Positions 47,573 to 55,065 of a stretch of 64,000 nt of DNA are shown here, one piece after another. Every line of letters begins with the position of its first letter. Position 1 is the first letter of the stretch. The notes under the pieces were generated by a model. It did no database searches and was not told the DNA's origin. It saw nothing but the letters and a program-made list of their open reading frames with translations. Location: positions 1 to 64,000 of the forward strand of contig JAHFRP010000012.1 of assembly GCA_023266195.1 (NCBI GenBank), read 5' to 3'. The stretch is from Sulfuricella sp. (GTDB lineage Bacteria > Pseudomonadota > Gammaproteobacteria > Burkholderiales > Sulfuricellaceae). Both the position numbers and the translations under genes were made by a program.

Positions 47573-47637
47573 CGAAGGCATCTTTATGGCACACGTGTAG
47601 AATGCCCGAAATGTCGAGGTTAAGGACAATTCAATAA

Positions 47638-47700
47638 ATGGCCGCCAAAGAAGCCCGTGTACACACATTCATTCATGCTTACCAGGTAGACACGGCATGA
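47638..47700 (+). CDS. Possible 20-residue leader peptide coupled to the reverse transcriptase
   Basis: An ATG at 47638 opens a 20-codon frame (MAAKEARVHTFIHAYQVDTA) whose TGA stop overlaps the ATG of the reverse transcriptase gene as ATGA. AAGGA lies about eleven bases upstream of the leader ATG, whereas the reverse transcriptase has no strong SD of its own. Such an overlap is typical of translational coupling. The frame is short enough to occur by chance, so this is tentative. Confidence 0.3.
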   Translation: MAAKEARVHTFIHAYQVDTA

Positions 47701-49301
47701 CGTCACCCCTCGCCACAATTCTCGCGCGCGGATATTTCCCCAAGGAACTGCCGCCGCCGTTCAACACCAAGTTGTTCGGTGCATTTGCCGAGACGGCTCC
47801 AGCGGACTTTCACCTGGATACATCCAAGAAGGGGAGCAAGAGCAATCTGGTTTCACGACCAGCCGTCCACAATCTAGCCCGTACCGGGACATTGCGGCGA
47901 AAGTTGACCATTCCGAATCCGGTCAATCAATATCAGACCGCGCGTGCGGTTGTCGAGGGCTGGGCAAAGTTGAAGGCTACTTGCATGCTGTCGCCGATTT
48001 CGCTGACCACGCCACGATACTTGAAACATAGCATCCGCGCGATCAGCCCTCGCAGCCCATTCGATGCCATTCCCGTGGCGAGGGCACGCTCGCGAACGGC
48101 CTCCCGCTATTTGCTTGCGACCGACCTGAGCCAGTTCTACCCGAGCATCTACACGCACTCGATACCGTGGGCGCTGCACAAAAAGGCCGTGGCGAAGGCG
48201 AAGCCGAACGACTATTCGCTGCTCGGCAATGTGCTTGATCTGGCGATGCGAAACGGTCAGGACAAGCAGACCATCGGCATTCCCATCGGGCCGGACACCT
48301 CGCTTGTTATCGCCGAAGCGATTCTTTCTTCGGTTGATGCCCAACTTACGGGCACGATTACGAAACGTGGGTTTCGTTACATCGACGACATTGCCTGCGG
48401 ATTCCGAACTATTGCCGAGGCGGAGGAAACGCTGGGCCGGTTGCAGCACTTGATTGGTGATCTTCAACTCCAATTGAACCCGAGGAAGACGCGAATCGTC
48501 GAGCTGCCCTCGGAGCTGGAGGCGTCATGGGTTCCGCATCTCCGGTTGTTCGCATTTCGTTCATCGACGGCTGGCGCGCAGCAAACGGATCTGCTGAGCT
48601 ACTTCGGTCGGGCGTTCGAGCTTGCTGCCAATCAACGCGAGGAGGCCATTCTTCGCTATTCGGTTCAGCGGATGCGTTCGGTAGCCATTTTCGAGCAGAA
48701 CTGGGGCCTATACGAAAGCCTGCTTCTGCAATGCCTTTCCGTTGAGCCCGGTACTGCGCCGGCCGTGATTGGCGAGCTTTACAAGTACCACCTGCGGATG
48801 CCGCTTGATCACTCCCGCATTACCGAATCCTTGCAGCAGTTGATCGAGGATCATGCGCCACAGCATCACGGCAGCGAAGTCGTCTGGGCACTGTGGGGCG
48901 CGATCTGTCTCGGCTGCACGCTCAATGCGAAGGCGATCGAAATGTCTTTGCTGGCATCCGACCCTTGCGTGGCGCTTTGCGCCTTGCACGCGAGAGCCAA
49001 GGGGCTGGTTACCGGGCCCTTGGATGTCAGCGCCCTTGGGGCGCTGATGCATGATGCGGAACTGACCGATGCGCAATGGCTGCTCGCATACGAAGCCAAC
49101 GTGAAAGGTTGGTTGCCCAACAAGACCGGAAAGGATTTTGTGGCGGCCCATAAGCATTTCGGGCCGATGAAGGCGGCCGGCATTTCTTTTTACGACGAGG
49201 CTGCCACCCTGGCGGTGACCGTCAAGCCGGCTATCTCTCAAGACTACGGCAACATCGACGATGATTTTTTGGAGTACTTGGTTGGAGGCGTTTCTGGCTA
49301 G
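47697..49301 (+). CDS. Stand-alone reverse transcriptase, likely antiphage (UG/DRT-like)
   Basis: 534 residues. RT palm motifs are visible: YLLATDLSQFYPSIYTHSIP with Asp143, GIPIGPDTSLVIAEAILSSV, and the YXDD box as FRYIDDIACGF with Asp230 and Asp231, then LQLNPRKTRIVELPSE (motif D/E region). The catalytic triad is intact. After about residue 290 the protein is a long helical domain with no group II intron maturase or endonuclease features. This layout fits the unknown-group and defence-associated reverse transcriptases (UG/DRT). I cannot assign the subclass. Downstream and convergent, eight bases away, lie a PIN nuclease and an HTH-ImmA gene, supporting a defence setting. Confidence 0.82.
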   Translation: MTSPLATILARGYFPKELPPPFNTKLFGAFAETAPADFHLDTSKKGSKSNLVSRPAVHNLARTGTLRRKLTIPNPVNQYQTARAVVEGWAKLKATCMLSPISLTTPRYLKHSIRAISPRSPFDAIPVARARSRTASRYLLATDLSQFYPSIYTHSIPWALHKKAVAKAKPNDYSLLGNVLDLAMRNGQDKQTIGIPIGPDTSLVIAEAILSSVDAQLTGTITKRGFRYIDDIACGFRTIAEAEETLGRLQHLIGDLQLQLNPRKTRIVELPSELEASWVPHLRLFAFRSSTAGAQQTDLLSYFGRAFELAANQREEAILRYSVQRMRSVAIFEQNWGLYESLLLQCLSVEPGTAPAVIGELYKYHLRMPLDHSRITESLQQLIEDHAPQHHGSEVVWALWGAICLGCTLNAKAIEMSLLASDPCVALCALHARAKGLVTGPLDVSALGALMHDAELTDAQWLLAYEANVKGWLPNKTGKDFVAAHKHFGPMKAAGISFYDEAATLAVTVKPAISQDYGNIDDDFLEYLVGGVSG

Positions 49302-49309
49302 CTATGCAA

Positions 49310-49900
49310 TCACGGCTTTGATCCAAACAACTTCTTGAACTCAGTATGTTTTGCCTCCTGCCAACTACGCGGCAGGTCGTCATTGATTTCCAGCGCCGTG
49401 AAGATTTCCCGTACCAGATCGTTGTCGATGGCCTTCGCGCTGAGCATCTTTTTCAGCAGATCGTGGCCATGCCAGATGTCGATGCCGAAATCGGTAGCGA
49501 GCTTGTGCATGCCGAGGTCGTCGGTCGCAACGATGGCGGGGCGAACCTGGCCGAAAGCCAGCAGGAAGCAATCGGTTGGCGAAGGCGGCGAACGGCCAAG
49601 GGCGGTGTAGCCATGCGGGTCGGCAAGGACGTGCGCGCGCAGCACGCTGGCGGCGGCTTCGATTTGCGCCCGCTCCTGGGAATTCAAGCGGACTCGCTTC
49701 GATAGCCGTTCGGCAGTCAGGCCGGTGTTGGCGAACCAGGGGTAGCTGAATTTGAGCCGGGGGTTCTTGAGAATTTCGTCCTCGACCTGTTTCAGGATGG
49801 TGGGAACATATTGCTTCTGTCCGAATGCGATTCCCAGCAGGGGGCGGATACGCTTGGCCAACCGCAGGTATGCGTTGGTATCAAGCAGCACCAGGGTCAA
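49310..49900 (-). CDS. PIN-domain protein, putative nuclease toxin
   Basis: 196 residues. PIN-domain acidic residues are visible: LVLLDTNAYLRLA (Asp7), SPTDCFLLAFGQVRPAIVAT with a mid-domain Asp, then ATDDLGMHKLA near the third site. PIN proteins are metal-dependent RNases, often toxins of TA pairs. It overlaps the upstream HTH-ImmA gene by four bases (ATGA), so the two are translationally coupled. It runs convergent to the reverse transcriptase. The length is greater than the usual 130-150 residue VapC toxins. Confidence 0.78.
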   Translation of the reverse strand: MTLVLLDTNAYLRLAKRIRPLLGIAFGQKQYVPTILKQVEDEILKNPRLKFSYPWFANTGLTAERLSKRVRLNSQERAQIEAAASVLRAHVLADPHGYTALGRSPPSPTDCFLLAFGQVRPAIVATDDLGMHKLATDFGIDIWHGHDLLKKMLSAKAIDNDLVREIFTALEINDDLPRSWQEAKHTEFKKLFGSKP

Positions 49901-51021
49901 CGACGCAATTCCTCGTGGAGCGCAAGAGCGTCTTGCAGCGGGGTGTCCAGCACTTGCTGAATGTAGGCGGCGCCAGTGCCGCTTTCGACGATCATGCGTT
50001 TCAGCGCATGAAAGAAACCTGTCTGGAAGGCGTTCTCGCAGGCGGCGATGTAGCGTTGCGGCGAGGGCGGCATGGGATCGAACAGGGCCTCGCTCACCAG
50101 CGGGCCTCGCAGGCTGTTGCGCCGGGCATGAATGGCTGTTTCCTCGATGAGGAGCGGCGGCAGGCTGGTGGACTTGGCGTATTGCTTGACCTGTTGAAAG
50201 ACGGTGTTCAGCGAGATCATGTGCGTTTGCGCTTCGCGCATCAGCACCCCGAACATCTTGTCTGCGGTTGCCTGCCGGATAGCCTGGTGGTAAGCCGATT
50301 CGGCGCAGGCTTTCGGGTACAGCAGCGCCCCCGCGTAGGCATCAGCGAAATCCTCCCCTGGGTTGGTGCCGGATAGTTCTGGCGTGAGTACATGAGCCAG
50401 CTCGTGCGCCATCCAGAACTTGAAATCTTCCAGATGGGTGTCGAGGTTGAGGAAGATGAAGGTGACATCTTCCTGCGGTAGCCGGATGTGCAGGGCATTT
50501 TCGTGATTGCCCTTGGCGCCCCAGAGTACCGGCACCAGAACGGCGCCGCATTCCTTGAATTCGCCGATGAGGCTTTCATAACCCAGCACGGCTTGTTCAC
50601 CGATGCCTAGCCGGTTACGGGTTTGCGATACGATGGTCTGAAGCTTGTCGTAATCGGTCGAGGGCGACGTAATCAGCGTGCGCAGGGCTTGCAGCTCGGT
50701 CAGGTGCGCCACCAGCGGTTTGAGCAGCATGCCGATGCCTTCGGCCTTGGCTAGATGCGTGGCAGTTGTTTTGGCGTTTGCCTTCTTGCGGTACGCAATC
50801 ACCGGGCGGCCCGCATCGCTTGTTTTTACAAGCTGTTCAAATGTCAGGCTGAGAGTGGTGGCGAGTTTTAGGAGCGATGCAGGACGGGGAAAGTCTTTTC
50901 CCTTTAACCAGTTGGTGACTGCCTGGGATGAAATTCCCACTGCATCCGCCAATTGTTTCTGGGTAATTCCGCGCTCTGCGAGGGCATGCTGAATCGCATC
51001 GGAATTCAGTAGTTTTTCCAT
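49897..51021 (-). CDS. HTH (XRE) + ImmA/IrrE metallopeptidase fusion protein
   Basis: 374 residues. N-terminal XRE helix-turn-helix (ALAERGITQKQLADAVGISS, QAVTNWLKGKDFPRP). The middle to C-terminal part is an ImmA/IrrE-like zinc peptidase with HELAH in FWMAHELAHVLTPELSG and a following Asp/Glu-rich GEDFADAYAGALLYP that supplies the third ligand. ImmA proteins cleave repressors after stress, and XRE-ImmA fusions commonly regulate mobile or TA loci. Coupled to the PIN gene, it is the likely regulator or antitoxin partner. Its promoter faces argA. Confidence 0.85.
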   Translation of the reverse strand: MEKLLNSDAIQHALAERGITQKQLADAVGISSQAVTNWLKGKDFPRPASLLKLATTLSLTFEQLVKTSDAGRPVIAYRKKANAKTTATHLAKAEGIGMLLKPLVAHLTELQALRTLITSPSTDYDKLQTIVSQTRNRLGIGEQAVLGYESLIGEFKECGAVLVPVLWGAKGNHENALHIRLPQEDVTFIFLNLDTHLEDFKFWMAHELAHVLTPELSGTNPGEDFADAYAGALLYPKACAESAYHQAIRQATADKMFGVLMREAQTHMISLNTVFQQVKQYAKSTSLPPLLIEETAIHARRNSLRGPLVSEALFDPMPPSPQRYIAACENAFQTGFFHALKRMIVESGTGAAYIQQVLDTPLQDALALHEELRR

Positions 51022-51052
51022 AGGTTTCGGATTATAGTCATTGCAAATGAAA

Positions 51053-51075
51053 AATCAAGTTTTATCAAGTTTTGC
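51053..51075. promoter_or_regulatory. Direct repeat, possible operator of the HTH-ImmA gene
   Basis: ATCAAGTTTT occurs twice in a row (ATCAAGTTTTATCAAGTTTT) just upstream of the HTH-ImmA start and between it and argA. Autoregulation by the XRE domain would require such an operator. Weak evidence, based on placement only. Confidence 0.3.
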
Positions 51076-51199
51076 GGTGATTCCGCTAGAAAATCGGCCA
51101 TGCGGGACCGCCTCCGTATGCGCGCACACGGGTTTTCAAGTTTTTGATATTGATTGTAAACTGCCGAAGTAAATACAAGCCGCCGTCGAATTCAAAAAT

Positions 51200-52537
51200 A
51201 TGCCGCAAAAAACGCCAAGCGCCAAATTCAAAATCGAGCATTTCGTCGAGTGGTTCCGCTCGGCTGCGCCCTATATCCATTCCTTTCGCGGCAAGACCTT
51301 CGTCGTCGCCTTCGGCGGCGAGGTGGTGAGCGAAGGGCAGTTCATCGGCCTGGCGCATGACCTCAACCTGCTCAACAGCCTCGGCGTGCGGCTGGTGCTG
51401 GTGCACGGCGCGCGTCCGCAAATCGAGGAGGAGCTGACCGAGCGCGGCGCGGCGATCCGCTACGACAACGGTTTGCGCGTGACCGACGACGACGCCCTCA
51501 AATGCGTCAAGGAGGCGGCCGGCACGGTGCGGGTGGAGATCGAGGCGCTGCTGTCCATGGGCCTGGCCAATTCGCCGATGGCGGGGGCGGATATCCGCGT
51601 CGCCAGCGGCAATTTCGTCACCGCCAAGCCGATGGGGGTGCGGGCCGGGGTGGATCTGGTCCATACCGGCGAGGTGCGCAAGATCGATGCGGTCGGCATT
51701 GGCCGCCGCCTCGACGCCAACGAAATGGTGCTGCTTTCCCCGCTCGGCTATTCGCCCACCGGGGAGGTGTTCAATTTGTCGCTGGAAGATGTGGCCACTT
51801 CCACCGCCATCGCGCTGGACGCCGACAAGCTGGTGTTCCTGATGGACACGGCCGGGGTGGGCGGCGCACAGGGCGAGCTGCTGCGCGAGCTGACCACGCT
51901 GGAAGCGGAGGTCATCGTCGCCTCGGCCGCGACGCAGCCGGCGGACGTGGGCTTTTACCTGCCCTGCGCGGTGCGCGCCTGCCGCAACGGGGTGGCGCGC
52001 GTGCACCTGATCAGCCGCCATACCGACGGCGCCCTGCTGCAGGAGTTGTTCACCCACCAGGGCATCGGCACCATGGTCAGCGAAGACGCGCTGGAAACCC
52101 TGCGCGACGCCACCATCGACGATGTCGGCGGCATCCTGGCGCTGATCGAGCCGCTGGAAGAAGAGGGCATCCTGGTGCGGCGCTCGCGCGAGCGGCTGGA
52201 AATGGAAATCGAGCGCTTCTGCGTGCTGGAGTATGACGGCCTGATCATCGGCTGCGCCGCGCTCTACCCGTTTCCCAAGGAAAAGGCCGCCGAGCTGGCC
52301 TGCATGGCGGTGCACCCGAAATACCGCAGCGCCGGGCGCGGCGAGGCGCTGCTCGAATACATGCAGGTCAAGGCACTGGAGAAGGGCTTCCGCCATCTGT
52401 TCGTGCTCACCACCCGCACCGCGCACTGGTTCCTCGAACGCGGCTTTACCGAGTCCGGCGTGGACAAGCTGCCCCAGGCCAAGCAGGGGCTGTACAACTA
52501 CCAGCGCCGTTCCAAGGTGTTCATGAAGAAGCTGTAG
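51200..52537 (+). CDS. argA: N-acetylglutamate synthase
   Basis: 445 residues. First step of arginine biosynthesis: acetylates glutamate. N-terminal amino-acid-kinase-like domain (FVVAFGGEVVSEGQFIGLAH, RLVLVHGARPQIEEEL) that binds arginine for feedback control, and a C-terminal GNAT domain (ELACMAVHPKYRSAGRGEAL, EYMQVKALEKGFRHLFVLTT). Both domains intact and of normal length. Confidence 0.96.
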   Translation: MPQKTPSAKFKIEHFVEWFRSAAPYIHSFRGKTFVVAFGGEVVSEGQFIGLAHDLNLLNSLGVRLVLVHGARPQIEEELTERGAAIRYDNGLRVTDDDALKCVKEAAGTVRVEIEALLSMGLANSPMAGADIRVASGNFVTAKPMGVRAGVDLVHTGEVRKIDAVGIGRRLDANEMVLLSPLGYSPTGEVFNLSLEDVATSTAIALDADKLVFLMDTAGVGGAQGELLRELTTLEAEVIVASAATQPADVGFYLPCAVRACRNGVARVHLISRHTDGALLQELFTHQGIGTMVSEDALETLRDATIDDVGGILALIEPLEEEGILVRRSRERLEMEIERFCVLEYDGLIIGCAALYPFPKEKAAELACMAVHPKYRSAGRGEALLEYMQVKALEKGFRHLFVLTTRTAHWFLERGFTESGVDKLPQAKQGLYNYQRRSKVFMKKL

Positions 52538-52626
52538 GGCTAGATGGGGTCGCGCCCACGGAAATAATAGAAGCTGAGTTTTGCGTTATCATGCCCCTTT
52601 GAAATTTGACGATGGAGAAATCAACC

Positions 52627-52899
52627 ATGGCAAGAACAGTGAAATGCGTGAAGCTGGGCCGCGAAGCGGACGGGCTGGATTTCCCGCCTTATCCCGGCGA
52701 GCTGGGCAAGCGGATTTATGAAAACGTGTCCAAGGAAGCCTGGGCCGCATGGCTCAAGCATCAGACCATGCTGATCAACGAAAACCGGCTCAACATGGCC
52801 GACCCCCAGGCGCGCAAATACCTGGCCGAACAGGTCGAGAACTACTTCTTCGGCAGCGGCGCCGACAACGTCTCGGGCTACGTGCCGCCCAAGCACTAA
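52627..52899 (+). CDS. yggX: Fe(2+)-trafficking / oxidative damage protection protein
   Basis: 90 residues from the ATG at 52627 ([20 protein letters not shown]), with the full YggX pattern: the N-terminal Cys7, [20 protein letters not shown], and [20 protein letters not shown]. Protects iron-sulfur enzymes from oxidative damage by handling labile iron. GGAG precedes the start. Followed after 16 bases by ppk1. Confidence 0.95.
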   Translation: MARTVKCVKLGREADGLDFPPYPGELGKRIYENVSKEAWAAWLKHQTMLINENRLNMADPQARKYLAEQVENYFFGSGADNVSGYVPPKH

Positions 52900-52915
52900 C
52901 CGGGGCGCCGACAGC

Positions 52916-54982
52916 GTGCACTCACAGGAATATTACCTCAACCGCGAGCTCGGCCTGCTCGCCTTCAACCGGCGCGTGCTGGCCCAGGCGGAAGATCATC
53001 ACAACCCGCTGCTGGAGCGGCTGAAGTTCCTTTGCATCGTCAGCAGCAACCTGGACGAGTTTTTCGAAGTCCGCGCCGCGGGATTGAAGGAACAGATCGC
53101 GCTACGCGCCGCCGCGACCGGGCCGGACGGCATGTCGGCACGCCATGCGTTCAAGCTGGTGAGCGAGCAGGCGCATCAGCTGGTGGAGGAGCAATACCGG
53201 CTGTTGAACGAGGTGATCCTGCCCGGCCTGGCGCGCCACGACATCCGCTTCCTGCGCCGCACGCACTGGCACGACGGGCAGGGCGAATGGATCCGCGATT
53301 TCTTCTTCCGCGAACTAATGCCGGTGCTGTCGCCGATCGGCCTCGACCCGGCCCACCCGTTCCCGCGCGTGCTCAACAAGAGCCTGAATTTCGCCATCGA
53401 GCTGGACGGCAAGGACGCCTTCGGCCGGGCTTCCGGCGCCGCCATCGTGCAGGCGCCGCGCTCGCTGCCGCGGGTGATCAAGCTGCCGCCGGAGATCGCC
53501 GGCTGCGAGCACGGCTTCGTGTTCCTTTCGTCCATCCTCCACGCCCATGTCGGCGAGCTGTTCTCCGGCATGGAAGTGAAGGGCTGCTACCAGTTCCGCG
53601 TCACCCGCAATTCCAACCTGTTCGTCGACGAAGAAGAGGTCAAGAACCTGCGCGAAGCGCTGGAAGGCGAGCTGCCGCAGCGCAATTTCGGCAACGCCGT
53701 GCGCCTGGAAGTGGCGGACAACTGCTCGCCGGAGATGGCGAGTTTCCTGCTGGGCCAGTTCGGCCTCGGCCAGGAGGATCTTTACCAGGTCAACGGCCCG
53801 GTCAACCTGGTGCGGCTGATGCAGATTCCCGACCGGGTGGACCGTCCCGACCTGAAATACCCGCCGTTCCTGCCGAGCATGCCGCCGACGGTGGCGAAGC
53901 AGCCCGACATGTTCCAGGCGATCCGCAACGGCGACATCCTGCTGCATCACCCCTACCAGTCGTTCACGCCGGTGGTCGATTTCATCCAGCAGGCGGCGCA
54001 GGATCCCGCCGTGCTGGCGATCAAGCAGACGATCTACCGCACCGGCTCGGAATCCGCCCTGATGGCGGCGCTGATCAAGGCGGCGCAAAGCGGCAAGGAA
54101 GTCACCGTGGTGGTGGAACTGATGGCGCGCTTCGACGAGGAAGCCAACATCAACTGGGCGGAGCGGCTGGAGGACGCCGGCGCGCACGTGGTCTACGGCG
54201 TGGTCGGCTACAAGACCCACGCCAAGATGCTGCTGGTGGTGCGGCGCGAGGAATCCGGCCTGCGCCGCTACCTCCACCTCGGCACCGGCAACTACCATCC
54301 GCGCACCGCCAAGCTGTACACCGATTTCGGCCTGTTCACCTGCAACGAACAGATCGGCAGCGACGTCAACGACATCTTCATGCAGCTCACCGGCCTGGGC
54401 AAGGCGAGCAAGCTGAATCACCTGCTGCAATCGCCGTTCACCCTGCACAGCGGGATGATGGAGGCGGTTCACCGCGAAACGGCGCATGCGCGCGCCGGGC
54501 GGAAAGCGTTTGTCGTCGCCAAGATGAACGCCCTGCTCGAACCCGAGATCATCAGCGCGCTGTACGAGGCGTCCAAGGCCGGCGTCAGGATCGACCTGAT
54601 CATTCGCGGGGTATGCGCCCTGCGGCCGGGAATTCCGGGCCTCTCGGAAAACATCCGGGTACGTTCGGTGATCGGCCGCTTCCTGGAACATTCGCGCATT
54701 TTTTATTTTTACAACGACGGCGCCCACGACGTCCACCTGTCGAGCGCCGACTGGATGCAGCGCAACTTCTTCCGCCGCGTCGAGGCCTGCTTCCCGATCC
54801 TGGACGCCAAGCTGAAAAAACGCGTCATCAAGGAAGGGCTGGAACCCTACCTCAAGGACAACTGCCAGGGCTGGGAAATGGACGCCGACGGCAACTACCG
54901 GCGCAAGTGCCCACGCAGCGGCAGCAAGGCCCTCTGCGCCCAGATACAGTTGTTGCAAGCGCTGTCGCAGCCGCTGAAATAG
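52916..54982 (+). CDS. ppk1: Polyphosphate kinase 1
   Basis: 688 residues from a GTG at 52916 (read as Met, then HSQEYYLNRELGLLAFNRRV). Makes polyphosphate from ATP reversibly, at the membrane. The N-terminal head has NLDEFFEVRAAGLKEQ; the two phospholipase-D-like domains carry the autophosphorylated His region HLGTGNYHPRTAKLYTDFGL and the second His region RSVIGRFLEHSRIFYF. With ppx and phoU nearby it forms a polyphosphate cluster. Confidence 0.96.
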   Translation: MHSQEYYLNRELGLLAFNRRVLAQAEDHHNPLLERLKFLCIVSSNLDEFFEVRAAGLKEQIALRAAATGPDGMSARHAFKLVSEQAHQLVEEQYRLLNEVILPGLARHDIRFLRRTHWHDGQGEWIRDFFFRELMPVLSPIGLDPAHPFPRVLNKSLNFAIELDGKDAFGRASGAAIVQAPRSLPRVIKLPPEIAGCEHGFVFLSSILHAHVGELFSGMEVKGCYQFRVTRNSNLFVDEEEVKNLREALEGELPQRNFGNAVRLEVADNCSPEMASFLLGQFGLGQEDLYQVNGPVNLVRLMQIPDRVDRPDLKYPPFLPSMPPTVAKQPDMFQAIRNGDILLHHPYQSFTPVVDFIQQAAQDPAVLAIKQTIYRTGSESALMAALIKAAQSGKEVTVVVELMARFDEEANINWAERLEDAGAHVVYGVVGYKTHAKMLLVVRREESGLRRYLHLGTGNYHPRTAKLYTDFGLFTCNEQIGSDVNDIFMQLTGLGKASKLNHLLQSPFTLHSGMMEAVHRETAHARAGRKAFVVAKMNALLEPEIISALYEASKAGVRIDLIIRGVCALRPGIPGLSENIRVRSVIGRFLEHSRIFYFYNDGAHDVHLSSADWMQRNFFRRVEACFPILDAKLKKRVIKEGLEPYLKDNCQGWEMDADGNYRRKCPRSGSKALCAQIQLLQALSQPLK

Positions 54983-55065
54983 GCGCGAAAAAAGACGTCA
55001 TACTGTTGTCACAAACTCGGCTTAGCATGCGCCGCATGGATGGCAATATGCGTGAGGAAGGTGCG

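Noticed and set aside
47697-49301. Reverse transcriptase as a retron or group II intron protein
   Set aside because: No maturase or HNH region, no intron ends around it, and no inverted-repeat msr/msd-like region in the short 124-base upstream gap; the layout is that of a stand-alone RT.
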